DNA of 64,000 nucleotides, taken from positions 5,564,501 through 5,628,500 of the forward strand of contig JAWRVZ010000025.1 of NCBI GenBank assembly GCA_037043235.1, given 5' to 3'. Made by a program: the position numbers and the translations under genes. This document shows, piece after piece, positions 12,826 to 29,160 of this stretch. Each line of letters starts with the position of its first letter. Position 1 is the first letter of the stretch. Under the pieces are notes generated by a model. That model ran no database searches and was not told where the DNA came from. It saw nothing but the letters and a program-made list of their open reading frames with translations. This DNA comes from Rhodeus uyekii (Eukaryota; Chordata; Actinopteri; Cypriniformes; Acheilognathidae).

Positions 12826-13934
12826 TAGCATTCTTTTCTCATCTGATATCACACTCATGAGGCAAGGATGAGGGTGGACTGTGAAAAGCCAAATGGAAAC
12901 TATTTTCTCTAAGTTTGTGGTAAATGTAATTTGTTGTCAAAAAGCACACTTGCTCGATCATATGAAAATGTGGGGCTGTTTGATGTCAGAGTCCTCTGAG
13001 GAACTTTGGCACGGTCAGGAAGTAACCCATCGAGTGATAATCAACAGTACATTATCGATTCAATACATCAGGGAAATGTACATAAAGCAGGATAGTATGC
13101 GTAAGAGATACGCAAATCTGCACGTAATTCAAAATGCTGGCTCATGAGCTAATTTGCCAGATTCCAGTGTTTAAGTTGTTCAAAAAGGTAAATACAAAGA
13201 AACCATCTTTTGTGTTTGTTGCATCCACAGAGTGCTAAAGGGAGAGTTCTTCCAAAAATTAAAATTCCATCATCATTTAAGTCATGTTCACACCAAGGAT
13301 AAGTAGAATACAACGATAATTATAGTTAACATTCCTTTGTGTCATTATCATTAAATACTGTTCACACCAAAACGATAAAAGGCATCATGGTACATACAAA
13401 TCCTATGTTAACTTCATTGCCTGTCTCCTGAGATACTTTCATCAGGTTTTTGTTTTATTTTGATATCACACACAGGCTAGTTATCATTATAGTTTTAGTT
13501 TGTTTGTTTGCTTGTTTGTTTGAGCAAGCCTCATGTTGTTCCAATGGCTTTCATTGAAGTCACACTAGACTGATCAATTGCAGATTAATCACAATTACCA
13601 CTTAGTTTATTTTAAGAGACCAACTTTCATATACTGTATTATGACTGCATAAAAATAATATGCTGATCTTGTCTCTTTCAGATACAGTCAATCTTGGCAC
13701 AGTTTACCTTCAGTCCATGGGCACCATGATGAATACATCCCTGCTCCATGTTGGCAGTCAAGTCTCATATGCCACTCGAGGTGTCATCTTACCTCCCTGC
13801 AGAAAGGAGAGAGTCTGGCCAGTCTGTCAGGATCTGGAATCCTAAAACAATTACTGTTTTCCTACACTCAGAGCTTTTTGAGCACTTCCTTTTCTAATTC
13901 CAATACATAGAGTTATATTGTTTGGTCTTTGTGC

Positions 13935-13935
<1 letters not shown>

Positions 13936-13966
<31 letters not shown>
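13936..13966 (+). repeat. (GT)n microsatellite left of the Tc1 relic
   Basis: About 14 GT units ending in GTGCGCACGC, just left of the truncated end of the Tc1 relic. Confidence 0.9.
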
Positions 13967-13968
<2 letters not shown>

Positions 13969-14003
13969 ACGCTAAGATCAGACAATATATCTCTATCAAT
14001 ATA

Positions 14004-15110
14004 TCAGCCTTTTTAGGTCATGCCACAGCATCTCAATAGGATTCAGGTGGGGACTTTGACTAGGCCACTGTAAAGTCTTCGTTTTGGGGTTTTCAGTCAT
14101 TTAGAGCACAGGTTTTCAAAGTCTTATATAGTGGGCCTCCCTTTTGACACAACTCACCCAATGCCGCCCCCCCCCCCCCAAAAGGCGCGATCGTTGAAGG
14201 GGGGGGGACGCAATGCGCGATGGTTGACTGGGTGGACGCGATGCGCGATTGTTGACGGGGGGCGAGGGTAGAACGACGCGCTTGCAGCCGCAACAGAATG
14301 ACATCACAGGGAAATGTAAAATAGGTTTAATACAAGTTCGGCGAGTTATTATTAGACTATCTTTTTTTTACAAGTCTCCGCGCCTCCCCTGGCGTGCTCT
14401 GGCACATGCTCATGCCCTACACTTTGAAAACCCCGGATTTAGAGGTTGACTTGCTGGTGTGTTTTGGATCATTGTCCTGCTTCAGAACCCAAGTTTGCTT
14501 CAGCTTGAGGTCACGAATAGATGACCGGACATTCTCCTTAAGGGTTTTCTGGTAGTCAGCAGAATTCATGGTTCCATTTATCACAACAAGTCTAGGTTTT
14601 GAAGTAGCAAAACAGCTCCATACCATCACACTACCACCACCATATTTTACTGTTGGTTTAACCTTCTTTTTCTGAAATGCTGTGTTACTTTTACGCCAGA
14701 TTTACAGCGATACACACCTTCCAAAAAGTTCAGTCTACAGAGTATTTTCCCAAAAGTCTTGGGCACATGAAGATGTTTTCTGGCAAAAATGAGACGAACC
14801 TTAATATTCTTTTTGCTCAGCAGTGGTTTTCGTGTTGGAACTAAAATCAGAATCCGACCTAGGTGTAGCTAGAGAAATTGAACTCAGGTGTGATAAACCA
14901 CAGTTAAATTATGTTTTAACAAAGTGGACACACACATGTACACACTGTAGGTTTGAATATTGTTTTCCCTTAATAATAACAACCTTCATTTAATAACTGC
15001 ATTTTACTTATGTTATCTTTGACTAATATTTAAATTAGTTTGATAATCTGAAACATTTAAGTGTGACAAATAAGAAATCAGGAAGGGGACAAACTCTTTT
15101 TCACACCACT
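14004..15110 (-). mobile_element. Tc1/mariner-like transposon relic
   Basis: The right end at about 15110 shows the Tc1-type terminus (minus strand AGTGGTGTGAAAAAGAGTTT, then CCTTCCTGATTTC). The minus strand from about 14842 encodes a damaged transposase: KPLLSKKNIK, FWENTL, then LFGRCVSL, YGGGSVMVWS, NGTMNSADYQKTLKENVRSS, LKQDNDPKHTSKST and, beyond the nested insertion, SPHLNPIEMLWHDLKK. A short deletion removes the WTDE region with the first catalytic Asp, and there are in-frame stops. It cannot encode an active enzyme. Confidence 0.88.
14107..14436. mobile_element. 330-bp hAT-like MITE nested in the Tc1 relic
   Basis: It is flanked by an exact 8-base duplication ATTTAGAG (14099-14106 and 14437-14444). 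Its ends are inverted: CACAGGTTTTCAAAGT on the left and, reverse-complemented, CCGGGGTTTTCAAAGT on the right (13 of 16 match). The interior is GC-rich with a poly-C run at 14168-14179 and repeated GATGCGCGAT..TTGAC units. Removing it and one duplication restores Tc1 continuity. Confidence 0.85.
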
Positions 15111-18100
15111 TTGTATATATATATATATATGCAGTTGTGTGGTTTTGGAAGACTTGATCACATCCTCTCAGAGTTTTCAAATGTCTTTTCAGACCGCATT
15201 CACTATAACAAGTCAAAACAGATTTAATTAAAGACCGTGGATCATATTTGAAAAAACTTGTTTTGATTCATGCCTTTTGTTTTACCTTCTTAAGGGGACA
15301 GTTCACTCAAAGTTACAAATATGTTTGTGGAACACAAAAGAATATTCACAATATGTTGCTCACTCCTTTCAAATGTTATAAAAAAGAAATAAGGACCAGG
15401 GTTGTCAAGTAAAAAAAATGGAGGGGAGCACCATAAGTCTCATAAAAGTAGTCTGTGCCACACATATGCTATATTTATAGTTCTGTATAAATCTTCTAAA
15501 GTCATATGACTACTATGTCATAAAAATAGATAGAAGATATATATGCATATTACATAAAAAACTTACACTAAACATTTTTTGTAAATGCATACGGAATATT
15601 CAAAAAAAAAAAATTACACATTCACATATAACTGCAGAACACATGTGTATAACACAGTACTCCAAAGTGTCTTTAGGTATAGGTTCTGTTTTAGAGATGT
15701 TCCAGGTATGGTGGACAAAGATAACCCGTACTGGAGTTCCTGCACCTGGCTCTTGATGAATCTGCACTGAGTAAACATTTCATAATCTTGTTCACATGAA
15801 CGTCTAAAACAAAAACTACATGTTTGATATATGAACACAACAGTGTCAGTAATGTGATGCACATACAGAAAATAAAGCTATATATGGAAATAAATGGGGA
15901 AAATGAACCATGACTCATGTTACTGGTAGAAAAATATGTCTTTTTGTTTTTGTTGCTGTATTGAATCTGGTTGCTTGTGTTAGGAAACCTGTGAGACAAG
16001 TTTGATCTTTGAGATCACTAGATGGACATTGTAGAGAAAAACTAGAGAACTGAATAAGTGTATTTATTCTAAGCCAGGTCAGGAATAATGTCAGGTTAAC
16101 CAAGCAAAATGAGGTTATTAGGGTCAGTGAGTATCTGAAGACACAAAAGATGACTGGTGAGCATAAGATGAGCATATCACTAATGCTAATTTGAGGTTTG
16201 AATTCCTTTGTTCATACAAATTTCGATATGTACTAAAATGATGGCCACAGAAAGACGTTGGAGATTGAGTGGTGACAGCTAATTAATGACATACACTTGA
16301 GTTTTCACAGCTTTGTATTGCCATCTAGTGGTTGCATGAAATGTTGTGTTTTTGAAGCAGCCCAGATATTAGACATATTCTAGATCCATTCTTGTTACCA
16401 TTTAGCAAAAATCTTACCTATGGCAATGAGGAAAAAAGGTAAATGAAAGATGATTTCAAAATATATTGAATAATATATATTTTGTGAATGTCAACCCTGC
16501 AAGTCAGCACAAGGACGCAGATTGTAAATTACTGAAAATTGATTTTCTTTTATAACAATAACAGACTAATCAATAACATATTACTTTATCTGATGTATAA
16601 GATATAAATGCTTTGCTTATCTTTATGTGATTTTGTCTGTAAATTCACATTAAAAACGTTATGATGGAGTTAATCTTTCCTATTTTTATATATCTCACAG
16701 CGTAAACAGAAGCCATCCGCCTGATTTCAGTTTTTGTCATTAGAAGTGAAATGAGAGCCATCGTCCCAAAACCTCAGTGATCTCAACAATCTTATGAAGA
16801 GAAGAACAGATGGTAACTGTATGTCAAACACATTCCCCTCTTCACTATTCATCTAAGATATTACATCACAGGTGGAGGTCTGCCTAGTCATGAAAAGGAT
16901 CAGAGATTAGATGTGCATTTACGGAACAAAATGTCAAAAGCCTGAATAGTTGATGTATCAAATATCAGTTTGAATGCTTACCTGCTGCAAAAGAAAAATG
17001 AGCTGGCACAGCAACGCGACCTTCATAGATGATATCATCATTAAATCATCACTTGCAAATTTAATATGTGGCAATAACATCTGTAAAATAGAAAAAAATA
17101 GAACCTGTTCATTTATTAAGATTGAGTGGTTATAAACTATTTATGTTAAAATGATACTTCAGATTTCAGAACTCAACCTTGATTAAAGTAACAAGGACTG
17201 ATTCTAATTATTAAACATTAATAATAAACAGCAATATCGCTACAAACACCAAGGTCATGCGTTCAATTCACAGGGAATGCATAAGCAGAACAAATGTAGA
17301 TGTGAAATGTTTAGAATAAATGTTTCAGTCAAATGTGTCTACACAACAGTTCAAATGTTTGGGTTCACTATTGTTTTTTTTTAACATTGTTATTATGTTG
17401 AACTTGTTATTAATCCCGAACAAATGCACCACGGTTTCTACGAAAAATAATAGACACCACAACACTGGTAATAAAAATACATTTCCTGGAGCACCTACCG
17501 GTAATCAAAATATTAGAATGATTTCTGAAGAACCATGTGACACTAAAGACTGGAGTAATGATGCTGAAAATTCAGCTTTAATATCACAGAAATAAATTAC
17601 ATTTATAAATGCATTAAAATAGTTCATTCAAATTCTAATAATAATTCACAATATTACTGATGTGTGATTTGATCAATTTTAAATCTCACCAGTCTTTTTT
17701 AAATCTCACCTATCCCAAAAAGGTCGACTGAAGTGTGATTTAAAGAAAAAGAAAATTAATTTGTATTTCAATTAAAATAATAAATTCTCATATGTTCCAG
17801 TAAATTGAATGTCATGTCTCCAATATTTGGTTTTAAACAAGATCATTGAAAAATGTATTTATGTTCCCCAGTGTCTGCCATTTTCATTCCAATGAAAACT
17901 GAGGAAGTCGAGTATGTTTATCTTTATTTTTTTAGACTGTTAGACTATTTTTATACATATTGAAATAGTTGCTATTATTGCAGTCTAACAGAGACTCTTG
18001 AAAGATTAAGTATTATAATTATAATTATTTTTATTGAAAGGTACAACCCAAATAATGGTGGAAATGTTGGTGAATTTTTGTGGTTGTCTGAATATGAGTC

Positions 18101-20309
18101 CTAATGTCGGCAATTTTATTCAGCTTTTTATTTGAACTGTGGTATGATTTGTTTTCCATGACACATTCATCAAGAAATGGCGTTGATTTCTTGTGCTTTA
18201 ACTTAAAAAAATAATAATAAATTGAACTGAAAGCAGATTGATCAAAATTATAGCTGTCTTTTGGAGGCGTGCTGCTTCTGTACATTCAGATACATTTCTG
18301 TTCAGCTCATGAATCATCCTACATTCATATCATGAGTCTACACCAGTAGATCCTTCAGAAATGTAGTTTAATGGCAATATGCAGTATTAAATCCAGTGTA
18401 ATTAGTTTGGCTGAACTGCTATCTTAACTTATTCTTATTCTGATAGAGTTACAGTTAGAACATTTACTTTTATTTGCTGTCCAATGGTATACGTGGGAAG
18501 ACTGACCTCAAGTCTCAAAGTGTTTACATATGTGTCCCTTTATTCCAGTTTGTGGTTTCATGGTGCATGAACCACTGATCTCATCAGCACTGTTTGTCAT
18601 GATAGTCATCATCACCTTTGTTAACACGCTTGAACTTAAGGTCATGAGATGCAAAAAAAAAAGATCTTACCATTAACAAACATCCTAACAAGATTATTAC
18701 TGAAGATTAATGTGGCATTACACTGATTCATTTGTGATGGTTTTATCTTTTCTGACAACATTTCTGTTCTGCATCCCATAATCTAAAAGACCTTATTTTT
18801 TTCCTACAGGCGTATGCTTCTTTGTATTTATTGATATTAAACAGTGGATCTCAAGTGGATCAGAAAGATCGAGAACCGCTGATTCAAAATGGATGTATGG
18901 ATGAACCTCAATCCATCCACAGGATGGACCTCAGAAGTTGGTTTGAGAAATTGTTAAGCATGTGCAAATAGTTGTGACTTTTTTGGTAATGTTATAAATT
19001 GAATAAAAATGGTAAATACTTGTTTCGTGGTTTCTGTTGATGTTTTACTATGTTGCGTTTAATTTACCTAGATGTTATTTTCCAAAGCCGACCGGTTCCA
19101 TTACACTCCGCCAGATGTCGCTAATCCCCAATTCGCTGGTGCTTCATCCATCCCAGCATTTCAAGTTTGTATTTATTTGAATGGTTCTTCCTTCCCTCTG
19201 AAATCCACACAAAATTTCCCGTTTCTTCCTGGTTTTGCATGGACGTTCTCTCGGATATATAACGTGCTGTAGGATGCATAGACAACTTTACACAATGTTA
19301 TGGTGGGTACTTACGAATCACGATAGCCTGCTAACGTTGTATAAGCTATATGTTTTGTGCGTGCCAAGTCCTTGTTTGCTAGCAGGTGATTAGCCTGAAT
19401 TGTTTGTTTAGCAACTAGCTATCTGGTGTGTTTTCATCAACCGTTTTGATGTGCCCTGGTCAGTGTGAGTGTAGACTAATCTACAGACTTGACTTTTGCA
19501 ATTTAGTCACAGATTATTGACTGTTTGTCAAAGTGCAGTTGATTTAATTAGCTCGCTAGTGCTAACAAACCTTAAACAGCAACGTCATATCATTGGAGGC
19601 CCGAAGCTCCGTCTGACAGATATTCCTGGTAAATGTCTGGACATTAGCTTTTAATTCTAAAACTTATTCGTTAGGTTTGATTCAAACGGTTCATAATATT
19701 GTCGTCTTCCTCTGACTCAGCGGAACGTGCTACGTGGTAAGACGTCCGTTTGAAAATGATAAAGCTTCTCTTTTCTATGCGATACTGAAATATGCTTTAC
19801 AGTAGCATGGTATTAATGTTATAACTTGTGCATAACATGTACATAGTGTTTTCTTGATAGGATTTTGAGACACAGAACGTAATAATAACGTTCTATGTGT
19901 GTTTTTGGAACGAAAACAACGAACGTTTCAGAGTTGTTGTTTTTTTGACAACATAAAGAACATTCTGAACTTTCTCTAATTATTATTTATAGGTTTTGTT
20001 TTAGAATTAATAAAAGTACACTGAACGTTGCAGAAATCGGATGTTTAGCTGGATATTTTGAAGCCATATGCAACGTTGACTACTGTGCCAGACAGTCTTA
20101 ACAATAGCGAAAGCTTTGTCTTTTACAATTTTATTAAGGTCAGTTGACTTAATAACGAGTGTTAATTACGAGTTTGATTTATAGTATGAATAATAACTTT
20201 AAAACAAGCTACACAATCTAAGCTTTGAGCAAACTGGCTACAGCTGTTTGCTTTAACAACATCAAGCGTCCTGTGCCAGCTAATGTGGTGTTTGCCATTG
20301 TACTCCAGA
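15111..20309. other. Intergenic DNA and putative katnbl1 promoter side
   Basis: There is no supported coding exon. It includes repeat pieces at about 15295-15370 and a SINE-like fragment at about 17235-17275 (AAGGTCATGCGTTCAATTCA). A less AT-rich region at 19060-19800 is the likely site of the katnbl1 first exon and promoter. Confidence 0.4.
17342..17665 (+). repeat. Dispersed MITE-like repeat, family A copy
   Basis: It starts near ACAACAGTTCAAATGTTTGG and contains ATGTGACACTAAAGACTGGA, then GTAATGATGCTGAAAATTCA and AATAAATTACATT, the signature of a repeat seen at least ten times in this window. Complete copies begin and end with inverted TTCAAAAGTTTGGGGTC-type sequence. Confidence 0.65.
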
Positions 20310-20319
20310 GTCCCTTATT
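20310..20319 (+). other. katnbl1: katnbl1 5' UTR splice acceptor just before the start codon
   Basis: A pyrimidine-poor but usable acceptor (CCATTGTACTCCAG) ends at 20309, ten bases before the ATG. The first non-coding exon must lie upstream. Candidate donors are GTGGGT at about 19302 and GTAAGAC at about 19739, both in a less repetitive stretch at 19060-19800 with some CpGs. This is an inference from splice signals only. Confidence 0.4.
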
Positions 20320-24236
<3,917 letters not shown>

Positions 24237-24720
24237 TGTATCAGTGTGGCACACTAAGGAGAAAACCACTACAAACTCTTGGTGCATTTTAAGCTCTTTG
24301 ATCAGCTTTGAGCTGGTGAATCTGAAGCTCGGTAGGCTGTGGTGAATTGGGGATAGATGAACTGAAAAATTCAGACACTCCGATTTCAGCACTGGAGGAG
24401 GAACTCTTCCTGCAAGCACTGAATGACTGCTTCACATTGAAGTGGACTGTTAAAGGGCACATAATCAACTCCATGAGAATCTCTGGAATCAGGCGACTCA
24501 CTGAAGTGCCAAGCAGAAGTTTTAACTGTTGCTCTTGTAGTGCTATGGTCTGAATCCACTTAAATGGATATGATTGTGTAAGTGTAACTATTAGATGTTT
24601 TTTTCAGTTCATGCACAATTACAGGAGTTTTAAGTTATTAGTGTTGTTGTCCATTGCCCGATCATGAATGGATATTTCAGTGTAATGTGTACATAGGGAT
24701 TTTCTTTTAATGAACTTTCA

Positions 24721-24726
24721 AATAAA
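24721..24726 (+). terminator. katnbl1: katnbl1 polyadenylation signal AATAAA
   Basis: A canonical AATAAA lies 485 bases after the katnbl1 stop codon and is the first perfect one downstream. It is followed by a T-rich stretch. The implied 3' UTR is 24237 to about 24745. Confidence 0.6.
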
Positions 24727-24745
24727 TTTACATACTCTGAATGTT

Positions 24746-25533
24746 TTTTCAGGTTCTTTTAAAGTTTACTTGCATATTATTTGATTAAGATAAGAGAGAA
24801 TTCCTACCATCTTGCAGGCACAACCCCAGTCACAAGGAATTGTGATAGACAAGGTTGTGGATAATACTTAAAAGTACCGATGCAAAGATGATCCAAAAAA
24901 CCGGTATGAACGTTTCGTTAATGAGTTTGACTGAACCGCTTTTAATGGTTCTCGAGCTGAAAACGGATGATTATGTTGACAGGAGCATTTCATAAGACTG
25001 TTGGGACCGAAAAGAAGGTACTTTATATATACAGAAGTAACAATACAATTTAAACATATTGAAAATATATATGTATATTGTATAGAATCGTATTGGGTTT
25101 AAAATGTGTCAACGTACACACTACACCGTTTAAATTGATCGCAAATTATGTCGGGTGCAAAAAACAGAGTTGTGAGATAATGACATAGAAATGAACAGAA
25201 ACAACGCAATAAATGACAATATGCTCCAGGATATGAACTTAGTGGATCGATTAAGAGTACTTAATATGATGCAGCACAATGTTATGATGTAAAAGTAACG
25301 GTGAATTGGCTTTTAACACATTTACTCAACATGAACCGTTTGAAAGAAAGGATTCACGAAATCGAGGCGCCGCCTCTAAGATAATCACGTGTAACATGTT
25401 CTTCCGGTCTGCATTTTCTTATTTCCGCTTATCGTGTACTTCCTACAGCTGAGTCCCGTTCCTGTGGTTCACATTGACGCTTAGTGAAATATTGTCCGTT
25501 TTAAACGTCGTATATATCGTGTGAAAAAGCACG
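24746..25533 (+). promoter_or_regulatory. emc7: Intergenic region with emc7 promoter and 5' UTR
   Basis: The 790 bases between the katnbl1 poly(A) site and the emc7 start carry no coding signal. The right-hand 200 bases look like a TATA-less housekeeping promoter: an E-box CACGTG at 25386-25391, an ETS-type CTTCCGG at 25401-25407, a second ATTTCCGCTT at about 25420, and GGCGCCGCC at about 25367. These motifs are seen directly. Their use by emc7 is inferred from position. Confidence 0.5.
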
Positions 25534-27204
25534 ATGCAATACATTAAACGTCTGTTAGATGTATATATAGCGGTGCAAGCTCTATTTGCGTTGTCATGGT
25601 GTTTTTCTGACGCAGAGTCGGGGCCTGTAGCAGGTTCTCAGTCGAATGGAGACCGTTTCAAAATTGAAGGGCGAGCGATCGTTCCTGGAGTGAAAACACA
25701 AGACTGGATCTCTACAGCCCGAATCCTGGTGGAGGGCGAAGAGTATGTTGGGTTTCTCAAGTGAGTTATATCGCCAGCAATGCTAACGTCAAAACAGCAG
25801 CGTGTCTCAAAAATGGCTAATACTCTTAATTAGAATGATCTTTGATGCATTATGATTATGTAAGTCCGTGAAGTATAATGTGCAGGTTATATGTAATGTT
25901 ATTGCAGGGCATATTAAATTGAGATTGGATGGACAAGGTTTCAAAATATGCTTGTATTAAACGTGGTTTTGCCAAGATGACAATTAACCACATCAATTTA
26001 CCTTATAGGACTGATGGGAGCTTTGCTGTCAATGATGTGCCCTCGGGCTCATATGTGGTTGAAATTATATCACCATCCTTCAGATTTGATCCAGTTCGGG
26101 TGGACATTACCTCCAAAGGGAAAATGAGGTAGTTATCATTCAAATTCTTCTACATTCTGCCATGTGTAGTCATGAACACCTCAGTTGATATCAAGATGTT
26201 GCTGAACCACAGGGCACGCTTGGTGAATTACATCAAAACCTCTGAAGTTATTCGACAGCCATACCCTCTTCAGATCAGATCCAGTGGTCCACACACATAC
26301 TTCATGAAGCGAGAAACTTGGGGATGGACTGATTTTCTGATGAACCCAATGGTATGATCATTTGACTTTGTGTTCTTTTATATATGTGTATATCTTTCAT
26401 GCATTTGGTTGTACTTTTTGTCTTTTGGCTTGGAAATGAATCCCATTTGTGGTTTCTTTTGTTTACTTTTTCTGTTTGGGTTACTATTGTTTGTCTTCTG
26501 TACATGAACTAACAAGAAGCCATTTATTCTCACAGCATGCATTAACCTTTGTTAATGTTACTTAAAAATATGCCTGTTACTTCAGTGCATTAATGTTAAC
26601 AGATATGTTTGATCTTAAAAATGTAGTAATGTTGAGATTAAGATTAATAAACGAGTTTTTCATTCTTAGTTTATTTGTATAATTTAACCAATGCAGATAA
26701 ACTAATGTTAAGTTGTGAAACCTTATTGTTAAGTGTAACAAGTGTTGCAAATGTACATTTTCAGGACAATTTATAATAGTATGAATTATCTATGACATAA
26801 TATGTGCTGCCGATGGTTTTTCTTATACCTGTTGTGACTTCACTTTTAAAATGTTTTTGTTGTTCTTAGGTCATGATGATGGTCCTTCCCTTATTAATCA
26901 TAGTCCTGCTCCCAAAGGTGGTAAATACAAATGATCCTGAGATGAGAAAGGTAATACAAAACTTACTTATGGGTATTGTGTGCTAAAGACGTATCCTCAT
27001 CCACTGTATATTTCTTTATTGATACATTTTCTGTTGTCTGTTTTTTTTTCCCTGCAGGAAATGGAGCAATCTATGAATATGTTGAACCCTAACCCAGAAT
27101 TGCCAGATGTTTCTGAATTCATGACTAAGTTGTTCTCCAAGGGCTCTAGTAAATCTGGCGGCGGGAATAAAGGCAGTAGAAGTGTTGCTCTGAAGAGGAG
27201 GTAG
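25534..27204 (+). CDS. emc7: ER membrane protein complex subunit 7 (EMC7), 5 exons
   Basis: Exons 25534-25760, 26009-26128, 26213-26351, 26870-26950 and 27058-27204 join in phase to 237 aa (human 242). The N-terminus is a cleavable signal peptide (hydrophobic YIAVQALFALSWCF, about residues 10-25). A lumenal beta-sandwich follows (about 40-150) with the conserved strings KTQDWIS, GEEYVGFLKTDGSF, PSGSYVVE, RFDPVRVDITSKGKMRA and WGWTDFLMNPM. The single membrane helix VMMMVLPLLIIVLLPKVV is at about 163-180. The cytosolic tail carries EMEQSMNML and PDVSEFMTKLF and ends in a basic KRR. Known role: a subunit of the EMC, which inserts tail-anchored and multi-pass proteins into the ER membrane. The gene is tail to tail with chrm5. 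AATAAA is present at 28019-28024, with earlier A-rich candidates near 27499 and 27563. Confidence 0.95.
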
Positions 27205-28952
27205 TGCCGTGTACATGGGATCATTTTGTTGTTTTTCTCTAACACCGTTTTACTGGCTTTCTCCTCTTTGTTTTTCTTTTTTAAACATATGAACAGTTTC
27301 TTTTTCAACTAAAATGCTTGAGAAAGCAGGACTGTGTTTGCACTGTGCTAATTTTCCACACTTAATTGTCTTCTTTAGATGCATTGTTGTAAATCTGATC
27401 ATTTTAATCCTTGTAATGAGACACTGAAATCTATAAATAACATTTAAAAATTGACAAGACCAGTACAGTTGGAGCAAGGCATGAATTCATCTTTTTTAAT
27501 AAATAAAAAATAGCTTAAATAGGATGTTTTAACTTAAAAAAAAAAAAAGTAGAATGAATGTGAAAATAAAGGATTGGTCAATTCAAAGAGGAAACTGTTA
27601 GAGGAAATGTATTCAGGTTTGCTGAAACATTTCAATATCTTGTCATGCAATTAACACGATGTTAGTCTATGCTTTTACTGCTGCTCTATATAACAGATAT
27701 GATTCCTTCTCAGAATTGAGGGCAATGCAGTTTCACCTCAGTTACGACTTGAATTAAAGATTTAGCTGTTGAGTGCTTTGGGTTGATGCAATAGCTGCAG
27801 TTTGGCTAAAATCAGATGCAGACATTAGTACTCGCTATAGTTGTTTTGCTCAGTTTGTCACAAGCTTTTCTAGGATATTTCAAAAGCACACTTCAGTTTA
27901 AGGGTCGAAATATATTTAAAAAAATACTCTTTGCTGTATCATCATAAGTGATGCCGTGTGTTTTCAGACCAGCCCGAGGAGGTGTCATTGACCTCAATTC
28001 TGTTTCATAATTACTTGAAATAAAGCTTCTAGGTTATAATATTTACTGTGTCTTGTTGGATTTGTACAAGACTGTGAATTAAGATGAGAAATGTGTAAGA
28101 TTTAAGCTATGAAGTATAAACTTATTTAAACTGAATTGAAATAAACTTTGGTGGGAAATATCCTTAACATCTTGCGTATTTGCCTATTTTTCTCAGCATG
28201 ATCCTTGGATGGAATGTGATGTGTGGAGAATTAGATCAACATTTAAGACCACATTCATGATATTAAGTGACTGGTAAACCATTGCAATTACCTTCAAACT
28301 TTGAGTAGTTGTAAAGCTTTAGTTTGTCTAAAAACATTTAGTTTAAGACGGAACCCCTGCCAAATGTAGACTGATGGAATGTTTCAATTAATTGGAATAA
28401 ATTTTAAAACATTTATTTCACAAATTAAATGGCATGTCATCACAACAACAAAGAGAAGAGACTTATTAAACAACATGAATGGAAAACAGCCAGTTAACAT
28501 CCATAAATGTTTTTCTGTGATGTATGTTAATGTTTAAGCGAGTTGAGATCTAATTCATGGCACCACAAATGTGGAGTTGTTATATTTAACATAAGCTACT
28601 GCACATAGGGCGATGTTGTGTGATGTTGTAGAAATGTTCATGTGTTGGAATCTCTGCCATATCATGGATATTCTACCCAGAGTGAAGCTAAAAAAAAAGA
28701 AGAAGTTTACAGAAGTGACAGTTTGCCAGCTCTGAAATCTGAAGATCCATATCTAACACTGTGTAGTTCTGAAAACAACACAACAACATTGCTTTGCTCA
28801 CCAGATATTTCAATGTTTACATTTCTATGCATGCAGTGTCACTGACATGACCAAGGTGTACAATACATATTTAAAATTGTTCTATTGCAAAACGTTAACC
28901 ATGTAAAAACACTATTTATGGAATGTATAATTAAAACTTCACAGTCCATATC
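27205..28952. other. emc7 3' UTR and convergent intergenic DNA to chrm5
   Basis: No coding exon is seen. The stretch holds the emc7 3' UTR (AATAAA at 28019-28024 on +) and the end of the chrm5 3' UTR. TTTATT at 28953-28962 reads as overlapping AATAAA signals on the minus strand. The unassigned spacer between the two 3' ends is about 0.9 kb of AT-rich single-copy-looking sequence. A short (AGA)n-like ORF around 28640-28845 looks random. Confidence 0.5.
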
Positions 28953-28962
28953 TTTATTTATT
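28953..28962 (-). terminator. chrm5: chrm5 polyadenylation signal (two overlapping AATAAA)
   Basis: On the minus strand this reads AATAAATAAA, about 200 bases past the chrm5 stop codon. It sets a 3' UTR of about 220 bases if used. Confidence 0.5.
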
Positions 28963-29160
28963 GTGCTCACCATATCTAGCCTTTATACACAATATTAAAA
29001 TACACACTGCTGCGCAAACATGTTAAATTATCTTTTTCTTTAAAAAACAACAACAACCAGCTAAATGGAATATAAACATCATAATTTTAAACAATATACA
29101 CAAGAAATCTGGTCAAGAATATAAGGAATATTACACTGTATACACAGTGTTGTTGAGAAT

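Larger units (their letters stand above)
10728..14003. other. Intergenic DNA, repeat-rich
   Basis: It holds an AT microsatellite (10728-10760), dispersed repeat pieces at about 11945-12120 (ACTCATCCTCATTTTAATCC ... GGAACAACATGAGTAAATG), the SINE tail at 12690-12825, and a repeat-like block at about 13240-13400. The 145-codon plus-strand frame at 11121-11558 has no recognisable domain. Confidence 0.45.

Noticed and set aside
14093..14307. Pro/Ser/Arg-rich minus-strand frames
   Set aside because: They fall inside the GC-rich nested MITE with the poly-C run and have no independent coding evidence.
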